Notes under the pieces: generated by a model
Told to the model about the DNA's origin: nothing
The model's input: only the letters and a program-made list of their open reading frames with translations
The model's database searches: none
Part shown: positions 1-8,378 of the stretch, piece after piece
Numbering within the stretch: the first letter of the stretch is position 1
Layout: each line of letters starts with the position of its first letter
Assembly (NCBI RefSeq): GCF_019972155.1
Contig: NZ_BOVL01000005.1
Span: forward strand, 489,202 to 553,201
Reading direction: 5' to 3'
Length of the DNA: 64,000 bases
Source of the DNA: Bradyrhizobium sp. RD5-C2
Lineage (GTDB): Bacteria > Pseudomonadota > Alphaproteobacteria > Rhizobiales > Xanthobacteraceae
Program-made: the position numbers and the translations under genes

Positions 1-1
1 G

Positions 2-379
2 CGCGAGGAGACCGAGAAGCGCGGCAAGGCGATCAAGGCGGCGAGCGACCGGCACGCCAGCCCCCAGGAGGCCTGCAAGCTGATCGGCAATTACAGCCAG
101 GCCGAAGTCAGGATGATCAAATACGTCGACACCAACGCGGCGAAGTGCGGGATCCCGCCGCAGATCTCCAACCAGCTCAAGGACGGTCACAAAAATACCG
201 AAGCGTTGCTGAAGAAGGTCTGCAACGTCGCGGAGCAGGCGGCGGCGCAGCCGCGCGGGCCCGCCGGACCGTCGCTGAGCGACGTGCTCGGCTCGTCCGC
301 CTCGCTGCCGGAAGCAACCCCGACCAAGAAGGGCGGCAGCACCTTCGACACGCTGAACGGTAACGTTCTGACCCGATGA
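2..379 (+). CDS. Hypothetical protein, 5' end outside window
   Basis: This is the C-terminal 125 residues of an open frame that enters from the left edge; the frame reads through base 2 without a stop, so the Met codon at 113 is probably internal. The visible part is charged and helical, with cysteines in EACKLIG, AAKCGIPP and KKVCNVA, and then a low-complexity Pro/Gly/Ala stretch and the tail FDTLNGNVLTR. It resembles conserved exported hypothetical proteins that I associate with Bradyrhizobium, but no function can be assigned. A signal peptide, if there is one, lies outside the window. Confidence 0.7.
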   Translation, partial: REETEKRGKAIKAASDRHASPQEACKLIGNYSQAEVRMIKYVDTNAAKCGIPPQISNQLKDGHKNTEALLKKVCNVAEQAAAQPRGPAGPSLSDVLGSSASLPEATPTKKGGSTFDTLNGNVLTR

Positions 380-419
380 TCGAGCGCCCGATGATTGATC
401 AGCCAATGATCACGCATTC

Positions 420-1352
420 ATGAGCGATGTCTCCGCCCGCGTTGCCGATTCCACAGGCAACTGGGTGGACACCCATGCGCCGGTCTGGTCGCGACCCTAT
501 CTGCGGCTTGCACGCTACGACCGGCCGATCGGCTCCTGGCTGTTGTTGATGCCGTGCTGGTGGTCGGCGGCGCTCGCCGCCGGCGTCGCGCACGATGTTC
601 GCTCGCTCCCGCTCGTCGTCCTGCTGTTCTTCATCGGCGCCTTCGTGATGCGCGGCGGAGGCTGCACCTGGAACGACATCACCGATCGCGATCTCGATGC
701 CAAGGTCGAGCGCACCCGGTCGCGGCCGATCCCGGCCGGGCAGGTCACGGTGACGCAGGCGGTGGTCTTCATGGTCCTGCAGGCGCTGATCGGGCTCGCG
801 GTCCTGCTGCAGTTCAACCGTTTTGCGATCATGACCGGCATCGCCTCGCTGGTGATCGTTGCGATCTATCCGTTCATGAAGCGAATCACCTGGTGGCCGC
901 AGGTCGTGCTCGGCCTTGCCTTCTCCTACGGCGCGCTGATGGGCTTCGCCGTGACGCTCGAGCGCATCGACGCGGCTGCGATTGCGCTTTACGCCGGCTC
1001 GATCGCCTGGGTGATCGCCTACGACACCATCTACGCCCATCAGGACGCCGAGGATGACGCGCTGATCGGCGTCAAATCCACCGCGCGCCTGTTCGGCGCA
1101 CGCACCCATCGCGCTCTGGTGATTTTCTACGGTCTCGCCGTGCTTCTGATCGGCGTGGCCTTCGCGCTTGCGGGCGCGCGCTGGCCGGCCTGGATTGGGC
1201 TAGCGACGTTCGCGCTGCATCTCGCCTGGCAGGTCCGCCGGCTCGACACCAGCGACCCCGCGCTCTGTCTCCGCATCTTCAAATCCAACCGCGACGCCGG
1301 CTTCATCCTGTTCGCAAGCCTGGTCGTCGACGCGGTGCTGCGCGCGGCTTAG
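420..1352 (+). CDS. ubiA: 4-hydroxybenzoate polyprenyltransferase (UbiA)
   Basis: This integral membrane enzyme prenylates 4-hydroxybenzoate in ubiquinone synthesis. The 310-residue length is normal for the family. The first Asp-rich motif NDITDRDLD lies at residues 85-93 (pattern NDxxDxxxD), and the second, YDTIYAHQDAEDD, at about 201-213 followed by IGVKST, as in characterised UbiA. Several hydrophobic segments (about 40-58, 63-78, 113-131, 137-152, 161-180, 186-200 and later) match the multi-helix prenyltransferase bundle. The ATG at 420 follows the preceding hypothetical gene by 40 bases. Identification is secure from the two prenyl-diphosphate motifs. Confidence 0.95.
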   Translation: MSDVSARVADSTGNWVDTHAPVWSRPYLRLARYDRPIGSWLLLMPCWWSAALAAGVAHDVRSLPLVVLLFFIGAFVMRGGGCTWNDITDRDLDAKVERTRSRPIPAGQVTVTQAVVFMVLQALIGLAVLLQFNRFAIMTGIASLVIVAIYPFMKRITWWPQVVLGLAFSYGALMGFAVTLERIDAAAIALYAGSIAWVIAYDTIYAHQDAEDDALIGVKSTARLFGARTHRALVIFYGLAVLLIGVAFALAGARWPAWIGLATFALHLAWQVRRLDTSDPALCLRIFKSNRDAGFILFASLVVDAVLRAA

Positions 1353-1424
1353 GTCGCGAGACTGCGAAGCTGCGTCCTCATTCTCGACTGTCATCGCCCG
1401 GCTCGAATCGAGAACCATCCTCAT

Positions 1425-1552
1425 CGTCGTCCTGGCGAAAGCCAGGACCCATTACCCCAAATCTCAATTGTTGCGCGACGCTGGGGCCACGATCCTGTTC
1501 ATCACCGAATGCGGTGGTTATGGGTCCTGGCCTTCGCCAGGACAACCAAGAG
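1425..1552. repeat. Composite inverted repeat, CCTGGCGAA family
   Basis: Two inverted copies of a short palindrome flank about 65 bases of ordinary sequence: GTCCTGGCGAAAGCCAGGAC near 1428 and GGTCCTGGCCTTCGCCAGGA near 1526. They look like variants of the CCCGGCGAAGGCCGGGACC element seen at 31.99 and 61.03 kb. The unit lies in the convergent gap between ubiA and the DUF6101 gene. Transcribed, it could fold into a long hairpin. The rest of the 230-base gap holds nothing that I recognise. Confidence 0.75.
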
Positions 1553-1582
1553 GTGAGAGACGTGGAGCGCGGCGAAACGAAC

Positions 1583-2107
1583 TCAATCCCGCGCGATGAT
1601 CTCGCGCTCGTCGCGATGCACGCTGGTGCCGTTGAGGCTGACGCCGGCGCGGCGGCGGACCAGGAATTTCGGACGGCGGGCGCGGATTGCGTTGCGGCGG
1701 CGGCGGCGCGGGGAAGGCGTCCGTGGCGCCGGCTCGGTCAGTTGCGGCAGACGGAAGATGTCGCTCCACATCTGCCAGGCGGAGGTGATTTCTTCGGCAT
1801 CCGAACTGGTGCCGAGCGGAATGCTAAGCGCAGGATCGCGATGAACCAGCATCAGCATCTGCGCGTCGTCGATGCCGCGCAGCGCGACGCCGAGAAAATC
1901 GCTGACGCGAACATTGACCGCCATCCGCATGCCGAGAACGGCACGGCGGAGCACGACATGTTCGCGATGAAGCTCGACCTGCCGCATGCCGCCATCCGCG
2001 CGCGCATCCTGCGCGTGGAAGCTGAGCGGAAGGGAAAGTGGGTCGAGCCGTAGTGCGCGGCTCGACCCAGCGGAATTGATTCCGCTTGTTGGTGTTTGAC
2101 GCCTCAA
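1583..2107 (-). CDS. DUF6101 family protein
   Basis: The protein has 174 residues, beginning MRRQTPTSGINSAGSSRALRLDPLSLP. It matches the DUF6101 family as I remember it: an N-terminal segment with SFHAQDARADGGMRQVELHREHVVLRRAVLGMRMAVNVRV, a core ending in DFLGVALR and a basic, Arg-rich tail (residues about 125-150). Its function is unknown; conserved members are found in Bradyrhizobium and relatives. The opposite strand also has a long frame here, but the minus-strand reading has the recognisable family pattern. It converges on ubiA, with a composite repeat between the two genes. Confidence 0.75.
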   Translation of the reverse strand: MRRQTPTSGINSAGSSRALRLDPLSLPLSFHAQDARADGGMRQVELHREHVVLRRAVLGMRMAVNVRVSDFLGVALRGIDDAQMLMLVHRDPALSIPLGTSSDAEEITSAWQMWSDIFRLPQLTEPAPRTPSPRRRRRNAIRARRPKFLVRRRAGVSLNGTSVHRDEREIIARD

Positions 2108-2383
2108 AGCCTTAGTCTCCCCGCCGGGATTATGTTCCCGGTCGATGTGTGAGAGCCTAGCCGAGCGATGGCCGTTTCGGCTTAAAAAGCCTGGTTAACC
2201 GCTCCTCACCTGGCGCCATGATTGACAAGAGGTTGGCCCGCATGATTGACGAAGCCTTGCGCCGATCACTCAAATCTTTGTTGCCCGCCGGTGCAAAGTG
2301 CTTGAATTCCCTGTGAAACCGGCACATCTGGTTAGGTCTGTCGACGCCATTCCGGGCCCCCCTCAATCCGCAGGAATTCGTTC

Positions 2384-3772
2384 GTGAACTCTTCACCATC
2401 TGCATCGCGACACGGCGATACCTCCGATCTGTTCGATCAGTCCGGCCTGAGCGACCTTGCGCAGCGTCTGGTCGAGGCCGCAAAGCGCGCCGGCGCCGAT
2501 GCCGCCGATGCCATCGCGGTGCGCGGCGTCTCGCAAGGCGTCGAAGTCCGCGATGGCCGCGTCGAGGAAACCGAGCGCTCCGAAGGCGATGATGTCGGGC
2601 TTCGGGTGTTCGTCGGCCAGCGCCAGGCGGTGGTGTCGACCAATGACGTCAGCGGCGACGGGATTGCAAAGCTCGCCGAGCGCGCGGTCGCGATGGCGCG
2701 CGTCGCGCCCGACGACAAATATGTCGGTCTGGCCGATCCCGCGCTCCATGCGCATGACTTCCCCGATCTCGATCTGCTCGACCGCACCGTCCCGACCACG
2801 GCCGAACTCGAGCAGCGCGCCATCGAAGCGGAAGCTGCCGCGCTCGCGGTCAAGGGTGTCTCCAAGTCCGGCGGCGCGTCGGCCTCGACCGGGATCGGCG
2901 GCATGGTGCTGGTGACGTCGACCGGCTTCCACGGCTCGTATCTGCGCTCCAGCCACGGCATCTCGACGACGGCGATTTCCGGTGAGGGCACCGGCATGGA
3001 GCGCGACTATGATTTCACCAGCGCGCCGCATGCGTCCGATCTCGAGTCGCCCACGGCCGTTGGCCGCAAGGCCGGCGAGCGCGCGGTGGCGCGGGGAAAT
3101 CCGCGCAAGGTCGAGACCTGCAAGGTGCCTGTGGTGTTCGACCCGCGGGTTGCGGGCTCGATCGTCGGCCATGTCGTCGGCGCGATCAACGGCGCCTCGA
3201 TCGCGCGCAAGACCAGCTTCCTGAAGGACAAGCTCGGCGAGCAGCTGTTCTCCAGGGATATCCGCATCATCGACGATCCCTTGCGCGTGCGTGGCCTGCG
3301 CTCGCAGACCTTCGACGCCGAGGGCGTCAAGGTGAAGAAGATCGCGCTGATCGACGAAGGCGTGCTGACCACCTGGGTGCTGGACTCCGCGACCGCGCGC
3401 GAGCTCGGCCTGGTCACGACTGGGCATGCGCATCGCGGCGTGTCGTCCTCGCCGTCGCCCGGAACATACAATCTGCATCTCGAGCCGGGTGCGGTGACGC
3501 CGAAGGAGCTGATCTCCGACATCAAGCAGGGCTTCTATGTCACCGACCTGATCGGCTCCGGCGTCAACGGCGTGACCGGCGATTACAGCCGCGGCGCCTC
3601 CGGCTTCTGGATCGAGAATGGCGAGATCACCTACCCGGTCAGCGAGGTGACCATCGCCGGACACCTGCTGCCGATGTTCAAGTCGCTGGTTGCCGCCAAC
3701 GATCTGGAATTCCGCTACGGCGTCAATTCGCCGACGCTGCGCATCGAGGGCCTGACGCTTGGCGGACGCTGA
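2384..3772 (+). CDS. pmbA: TldE/PmbA family metalloprotease-like protein
   Basis: The 462-residue length is typical of PmbA/TldE, the partner of TldD in peptide and antitoxin degradation or modified-peptide maturation. The family pattern is visible: an N-terminal domain (DGRVEETERSEGDDVGLRVFVG, residues about 58-80), a middle region with GEGTGMERDYDFTSA, and a C-terminal domain with VVFDPRVAGSIVGHVVGAINGASIARKTS, RGVSSSPSPGTYNL and ENGEITYPVSEVTIAGHL. The start is GTG at 2384, with AGGA just upstream. It heads a tightly packed gene run, since the next gene starts inside its last codons. TldD itself is not in the window. Confidence 0.92.
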   Translation: MNSSPSASRHGDTSDLFDQSGLSDLAQRLVEAAKRAGADAADAIAVRGVSQGVEVRDGRVEETERSEGDDVGLRVFVGQRQAVVSTNDVSGDGIAKLAERAVAMARVAPDDKYVGLADPALHAHDFPDLDLLDRTVPTTAELEQRAIEAEAAALAVKGVSKSGGASASTGIGGMVLVTSTGFHGSYLRSSHGISTTAISGEGTGMERDYDFTSAPHASDLESPTAVGRKAGERAVARGNPRKVETCKVPVVFDPRVAGSIVGHVVGAINGASIARKTSFLKDKLGEQLFSRDIRIIDDPLRVRGLRSQTFDAEGVKVKKIALIDEGVLTTWVLDSATARELGLVTTGHAHRGVSSSPSPGTYNLHLEPGAVTPKELISDIKQGFYVTDLIGSGVNGVTGDYSRGASGFWIENGEITYPVSEVTIAGHLLPMFKSLVAANDLEFRYGVNSPTLRIEGLTLGGR

Positions 3773-4568
3773 TACGGACGACTGGACCAAGGCGCGCGAC
3801 GCCGCCTTGCTGACCAGATCGGTGCAGGAGGCGGGCCGGCTCGCATTGTCGCTGTTCCGCACCGAATTGAAGAACTGGATCAAGGGCGCGTCCTCGCCGG
3901 TCTCAGAGGCCGACATCGCCGTCAACGACTTGCTGGAGCAGCAGCTGCGCTCGGCGACGCCGGGTTACGGCTGGCTGTCGGAAGAGAGCGCCGACAACGC
4001 GACCCGGCTCGACCGACGCTTCACCTGGATCGTCGATCCGATCGACGGCACCCGTGCCTATCTCGCCGGCCGCGAGGACTGGTGCGTCAGTGTGGCGCTG
4101 GTTGAAAATGCATCGCCGGTGCTCGCGGCGGTGTATGCGCCGGTGACCGAGGAATTCTTCTTCGCCGCCCGCGGCCAGGGCGCCACCCTGAACGACAGCG
4201 GCGTGCATGCAACCGCGGGCACGGAGTTCGATTTTCCCCGCATGGCCGGACCGAAGCCGCTGGTGCAGCGGCTCAGCCCGACATCGGACGAGATCACGCT
4301 GTTTCCTCGGATCGGATCGCTGGCCCTGCGGTTGTGCCGCGTAGCACAAGGTCGACTTGACGCCGCCTTTGCCGGCGGGCAAAGCCGCGACTGGGATCTT
4401 GCCGCCGCGAATTTGATCGTGCAGGAAGCGGGTGGTAAGATGACCGCGCTCTCGGGGGAAGCGATTGAGTACAATCGCCGGGAGGTGACGCATGGGGTGC
4501 TGGTGGCAGCAGGACGCGAACGTCATGCACGCATTGTCGAGCATTTTCGCAACCGTCCTTTGCCGTGA
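3759..4568 (+). CDS. Inositol monophosphatase / CysQ-like phosphatase
   Basis: This 269-residue member of the IMPase/CysQ/FBPase fold hydrolyses a phosphomonoester; 3'(2'),5'-bisphosphate nucleotidase activity is a reasonable guess. Metal-site motifs are visible: SPVSEAD (about 46-52), WLSEES (72-77), the signature WIVDPIDGTRAY (90-101), and near the C-terminus RDWDLAAANLIVQEAGG. The start is TTG at 3759, overlapping the pmbA stop by 14 bases, which implies translational coupling. Neighbours on the same strand belong to lipid A and Kdo synthesis, so it may serve envelope metabolism, but the substrate cannot be read from sequence. Confidence 0.85.
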   Translation: MADADTDDWTKARDAALLTRSVQEAGRLALSLFRTELKNWIKGASSPVSEADIAVNDLLEQQLRSATPGYGWLSEESADNATRLDRRFTWIVDPIDGTRAYLAGREDWCVSVALVENASPVLAAVYAPVTEEFFFAARGQGATLNDSGVHATAGTEFDFPRMAGPKPLVQRLSPTSDEITLFPRIGSLALRLCRVAQGRLDAAFAGGQSRDWDLAAANLIVQEAGGKMTALSGEAIEYNRREVTHGVLVAAGRERHARIVEHFRNRPLP

Positions 4569-4680
4569 GGCCCCGCCGATCCGCTCCGCGTTTCCGATTG
4601 TGACGACCAGACTTGTTACGACAGACCTGTGACGGCCACGACTTCATTTGCTTGCCGGGCATCTCGTTAGGAAAACCATC

Positions 4681-4929
4681 ATGTCAGACAATGCCCAGCC
4701 ACAGCTGCTTCACCTCGTGATCGGCGGCGAGTTGACCGATCTCGAGCACAACACCTTCAAGAATCTGGACGAAGTCGAGATCGTCGGCGTCTACCCGAAC
4801 TATGCGACCGCCTATGCGGCCTGGAAGGCGAAGGCGCAGGCGACCGTGGACAACGCCCAGATGCGCTATTTCGTTGTTCACCTCCACCGGTTGCTCGATC
4901 CCGAGCAGGACACAAAGCACTCCCATTGA
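4681..4929 (+). CDS. DUF4170 domain-containing protein
   Basis: This small protein (82 residues from ATG 4681, with AGGA about ten bases upstream) contains HLVIGGELTDLEHNTFKNLDEVEIVGVYPNYATAYAAWKAKAQATVDNAQMRYFVVHLHRLLDP. That fits DUF4170, a small alphaproteobacterial family. It nearly always sits just before the DUF374 acyltransferase and waaA, as here, which suggests a role linked to LPS synthesis; its biochemical function is unknown. The downstream gene starts within its stop codon (TTGA overlap). Confidence 0.85.
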   Translation: MSDNAQPQLLHLVIGGELTDLEHNTFKNLDEVEIVGVYPNYATAYAAWKAKAQATVDNAQMRYFVVHLHRLLDPEQDTKHSH

Positions 4930-5639
4930 AACGACTATTTCGCGATCTGCTGCGCAGCGGCTTCGTGCAGCGCGCGCTGGGTGTGCTTGCGGCCGAATAT
5001 CTGCGGCTGGTGTGGTACACCAACCGCTTCATCTATCAGCCGCATGACGTCTACGGGATCGTCGAGCCCTTGATGCCGGCGATCTTCGTGTTCTGGCACG
5101 GCCAGCACTTCATGACGCCGTTCATCAAGACCAAGGACAGCTACCGCGCCAAGGTCCTGATCTCGCGCCACCGCGACGGTGAGTTCAACGCCCTGGCGGT
5201 CGAGCGGCTCGGCATCGGCACGATCAGGGGTTCCGGCGATCATTCCGGCGCGTTCCATCGCAAGGGCGGCGTCGGCGCCTTCCTGGAGATGGTCCGGACG
5301 CTGGAAGACGGCTGCAACATGGCGACCACGGCCGACGTGCCGAAGCGGGCGCGGGTGGCGGGCCTCGGGGCCATCATGCTGGCGCGGGAAACCGGCCGGC
5401 CGATCATCCCCTTTGCGATGGTCACCAGCCGATTCATTCGGTTGAAAAACTGGGATTCCACGACCATCAATTTGCCATTCGGGCGCGGCGCAGTGGTAGG
5501 TATTGAGCCGGTCTATGTGCCGCCCGATGCCGATGCCGCGACGATGGAAAAGCTTCGGCAGCACGTGGAGAATCTGCTCAACGAAGCGACCCGGCGCGCC
5601 TATGCAGCCGTCGGGCGGCCGGAGGCCACGCTTGGCTAG
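4926..5639 (+). CDS. DUF374 lysophospholipid-acyltransferase-like protein
   Basis: The 237-residue protein is of the DUF374 type, related to LpxL/LPLAT acyltransferases. Visible blocks are FVFWHGQHFMTPF (about 54-66), LISRHRDGEFNALAVERLGIGTIRGSG (80-106), GCNMATTADVPKRARVAGLGAIMLARETGRPIIPFAMVT (about 128-166) and a C-terminal helix. The start is TTG at 4926, overlapping the previous stop as TTGA. Its position between DUF4170 and waaA, with lpxK next, indicates a role in lipid A or outer-membrane lipid assembly. The acyl donor and acceptor cannot be inferred. Confidence 0.85.
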   Translation: MKRLFRDLLRSGFVQRALGVLAAEYLRLVWYTNRFIYQPHDVYGIVEPLMPAIFVFWHGQHFMTPFIKTKDSYRAKVLISRHRDGEFNALAVERLGIGTIRGSGDHSGAFHRKGGVGAFLEMVRTLEDGCNMATTADVPKRARVAGLGAIMLARETGRPIIPFAMVTSRFIRLKNWDSTTINLPFGRGAVVGIEPVYVPPDADAATMEKLRQHVENLLNEATRRAYAAVGRPEATLG

Positions 5640-6936
5640 CTCGCTACCGATGACGTTGCGTGTCTACCGCAAGCTGTCGTCCGCGATGGTGCCGCTCGCG
5701 CCTGCGCTGATCAAGCGGCGGCTCAAGCTCGGCAAGGAAGATCCCGAACGCGTCGGCGAGCGGCGCGGCATGAGCGCCGATACCAGGCCGCAGGGACCGC
5801 TGGTGTGGATACACGGCGCGAGCGTCGGCGAGGTGCTGGCGGCGGTCGGGCTGATCGAGCGGCTGCGCGCGCTCAATCTGCGCATCCTGCTCACGTCAGG
5901 GACGGTGACGTCGGCCGCGATTGTCGCCAAGCGTTTTCCGCCCGATGTGATCCATCAATACGTCCCGTATGACTCGCCGCGCTATGTCGCGCGCTTCCTC
6001 GATCACTGGCGTCCGTCGCTGGCGCTGTTCATCGAGTCCGACCTGTGGCCGAACCTGATCCTGTCGAGCGCCGCGCGGCGGCTGCCGATGGTCTTGATCA
6101 ACGGGCGGATGTCGCAGCGCTCGTTCCCGCGCTGGCGCCGGGTCTCCAACACCATCGGGGCGTTGCTCGGACGGTTCGACATCTGCCTCGCGCAATCGAA
6201 GACCGATGCCGAACGTTTTGCCGCGCTCGGCAGCCCCAATGTCATGGTCACCGGCAACCTCAAGCTCGACGTCGCGGCGCCGCCGGCCGATCCCGCCAAG
6301 CTGGAGCGGCTGATGTCGGTGACGCGCGGCCGCGCCATCGTGGTTGCCGCGTCCACCCATCCCGGCGAGGAAGAGCTCCTGATCGAGGCGCACAAATCGC
6401 TCGCCGGATTCTTCCCCGGGCTGCTCACGGTGATCGTGCCGCGGCATGCCGCGCGCGGCGAGGCGGTGGCGCGGCTCGTGACTGAGGCGGGCCTGCGCCC
6501 CGCCTTGCGCTCGCACGAGGATCTGCCGGTCGCGACAACAGATATCTATGTCGCGGACACGATGGGCGAGCTCGGCCTGTTCTATCGGTTGGCGCCAATC
6601 GTGTTCATGGGCGGCTCGCTGGTCGCGCATGGCGGCCAGAACCCGATCGAGGCGATCAAGCTCGGCGCTGCGATCGTGCACGGCCCGCACGTCTTCAATT
6701 TCACCGAAGTCTATGACACGCTCGATCGTGCCGGCGGCGCGCGGCGTACCGACGATCTGGAGGCGCTGGTCAAGCAGCTCGGCCAGTTCCTCGCCGATCC
6801 CGCGGCGCGCGATACGTCGCTTGCGGCCTCCGAGCGCGTCGTCGAACAGCTCGGTGGTGCGCTGGAGCGCACGGTGACCGCTCTCGAGCCCTATCTGTTG
6901 CAGCTGCAGCTCGAGATGGGAGCCGCCAATGCGTGA
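5632..6936 (+). CDS. waaA: 3-deoxy-D-manno-octulosonic acid transferase (WaaA/KdtA)
   Basis: This glycosyltransferase adds Kdo from CMP-Kdo to lipid IVA at the inner membrane. The GT30 pattern is clear: an N-terminal domain with VWIHGASVGEVLAA (containing the expected catalytic Glu), YVPYDSPRYVARFLDHWRPSLALFIESDLWPNLI, INGRMSQRSFPRW and MVTGNLKLD, and a C-terminal domain with AASTHPGEEELL, VPRHAARGE and VFMGGSLVAHGGQNPIEA. I prefer the coupled TTG start at 5632, which overlaps the upstream stop, giving 434 residues; ATG at 5650 is the alternative. It overlaps lpxK by 8 bases. Confidence 0.93.
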   Translation: MASSLPMTLRVYRKLSSAMVPLAPALIKRRLKLGKEDPERVGERRGMSADTRPQGPLVWIHGASVGEVLAAVGLIERLRALNLRILLTSGTVTSAAIVAKRFPPDVIHQYVPYDSPRYVARFLDHWRPSLALFIESDLWPNLILSSAARRLPMVLINGRMSQRSFPRWRRVSNTIGALLGRFDICLAQSKTDAERFAALGSPNVMVTGNLKLDVAAPPADPAKLERLMSVTRGRAIVVAASTHPGEEELLIEAHKSLAGFFPGLLTVIVPRHAARGEAVARLVTEAGLRPALRSHEDLPVATTDIYVADTMGELGLFYRLAPIVFMGGSLVAHGGQNPIEAIKLGAAIVHGPHVFNFTEVYDTLDRAGGARRTDDLEALVKQLGQFLADPAARDTSLAASERVVEQLGGALERTVTALEPYLLQLQLEMGAANA

Positions 6937-7951
6937 GCCGGCCTTCTGGCACCGGCCATCGTCTTGGACATCGCAACTGTTGAGACCGCTTGCCGCGCTC
7001 TATGGCGCGGTGGCCGCGCGGCGGATGCAGCACTCCGGCGTCGATGCCGGCATTCCTGTGATCTGCGTCGGCAACTACCATGTCGGCGGCGCCGGCAAGA
7101 CGCCGACGGTGCTGGCGCTGGCGAAACTGCTGCGCGAGCTCGACGAGCGGCCGGTGGTGCTCAGCCGCGGCTATGGCGGCCGGCTTGCCGGGCCGGCCAA
7201 GGTCGATCGTGACAGTCATACGGCGGCCGATATCGGCGACGAGCCGCTGATGATGGCGGCGACCTTGCCGGTCGTGGTGTCGCGTGACCGTGCCGCCGGC
7301 CTGGCGCTGGCGCGCGCACAGAACGCAAGCGTGATCCTGATGGATGACGGCTTCCAGAATCCATCCGTACTCAAGGACACCTGCCTGATCGTGATCGACG
7401 GTACGCGTGGCGTCGGCAATGGCCGCGTCATTCCGGCAGGACCGTTGCGCGCGCCACTGTCGCCGCAGCTGGAACGCACCGACGCGCTGATCGTGGTCGG
7501 CGAGGGAAGCGGCGCGAAGAAGATCGCGGCCGATCTCGCGGCCCGTGGCAAGCCGATATTGTTGGCGCATCTGAGGCCAGATGAGGCCTCATTGAGTGCG
7601 TTGCGCGATCAGCGCGTACTCGCCTTCGCCGGCATCGGCGATCCCGCGCGCTTCTTCAACACGCTGCGCGCAAGCGGCGTCGACGTCGTGCGCAACACGG
7701 CTTTCCCCGATCATCACACCTTCACCAAGGATGAGATCGAACAGCTCGTCGCCGACGCGCGAAGCGACGCCTTGACGCTGGTGACGACGGAAAAGGATCT
7801 GGCGCGGTTGCGTGGTCCGGCCGGGAGGCCGGCCGGGGCACAGGCGATCGTGCCGTTCGCGGTGACGCTGCAATTCGAGGATGCTGCCGCGCTGCGGCGG
7901 CTGGTGAGCGATCAGCTGTTCAAGGCACGGAACAGGAGGCTGCGCGCATGA
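6929..7951 (+). CDS. lpxK: Tetraacyldisaccharide 4'-kinase (LpxK)
   Basis: This 340-residue inner-membrane-associated kinase phosphorylates the 4' position of the lipid A disaccharide. It has the P-loop VGGAGKTPTVLALAKLL (residues about 52-68), the following VLSRGYGGRLAG, ADIGDEPLMMA and NASVILMDDGFQNPSVLKD, and the C-terminal segment FPDHHTFTKDEI and TLVTTEKDLARL, all typical of LpxK. The start overlaps the end of waaA. It closes the operon that begins at pmbA; the next gene is on the opposite strand. Confidence 0.95.
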   Translation: MREPAFWHRPSSWTSQLLRPLAALYGAVAARRMQHSGVDAGIPVICVGNYHVGGAGKTPTVLALAKLLRELDERPVVLSRGYGGRLAGPAKVDRDSHTAADIGDEPLMMAATLPVVVSRDRAAGLALARAQNASVILMDDGFQNPSVLKDTCLIVIDGTRGVGNGRVIPAGPLRAPLSPQLERTDALIVVGEGSGAKKIAADLAARGKPILLAHLRPDEASLSALRDQRVLAFAGIGDPARFFNTLRASGVDVVRNTAFPDHHTFTKDEIEQLVADARSDALTLVTTEKDLARLRGPAGRPAGAQAIVPFAVTLQFEDAAALRRLVSDQLFKARNRRLRA

Positions 7952-7965
7952 GCCCGGTCTTGAGC

Positions 7966-8193
7966 TTAAGCCTGCGGCTTGAGCACGCCGGGATGATGGC
8001 GCTGCAGCACGGCGGTCGGGGTGGCGTAGGCCTCCTGCAGGTCGACGCTCCAGTATTTCAGCTCGTCGAGCGGGATCCGGACGTCGGTGATGGCACAACG
8101 CACAAAGGTGCCGGGCGAGATCACGCGGAAATCGCCGTCGAGATATTGCACCTGCGCTTCGCCATGGCCCGAGGGACCGAACTTGTTCAGCAC
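7966..8193 (-). CDS. DUF2093 domain-containing protein
   Basis: This small protein of 75 residues begins MLNKFGPSGHGEAQVQYLDGDFRVISPGTFVRCAITDVRIPLDELKYWSVDLQEAYATP. The FRVISPGTFVRCAVTG-like block is characteristic of DUF2093, a short alphaproteobacterial family without known function. Its stop codon lies only 14 bases past the end of lpxK on the other strand, so the two genes converge. The stretch up to 8378 is the divergent intergenic region shared with the hydrolase gene. Confidence 0.85.
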   Translation of the reverse strand: MLNKFGPSGHGEAQVQYLDGDFRVISPGTFVRCAITDVRIPLDELKYWSVDLQEAYATPTAVLQRHHPGVLKPQA

Positions 8194-8378
8194 GTTTGAG
8201 CTCTCCGCCTTGCCCCCGATGAGGCCCTTAAATGTTCATGAAGCCGTCTATCACAGATAGGGGGTCATGTCCGCCCATTAAACCACCGACTTGTGATGAT
8301 TTGGCGGCAGACGTGCATGGTAGCGTTGCAGGCGTGGTCCGCTGTGTTTACAGCGCCATAACGAGCCGGCCGGATCGG

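Noticed and set aside
1514..2053. Plus-strand frame opposite the DUF6101 gene
   Set aside because: The minus strand carries the recognisable family sequence, and the plus frame begins in a repeat.
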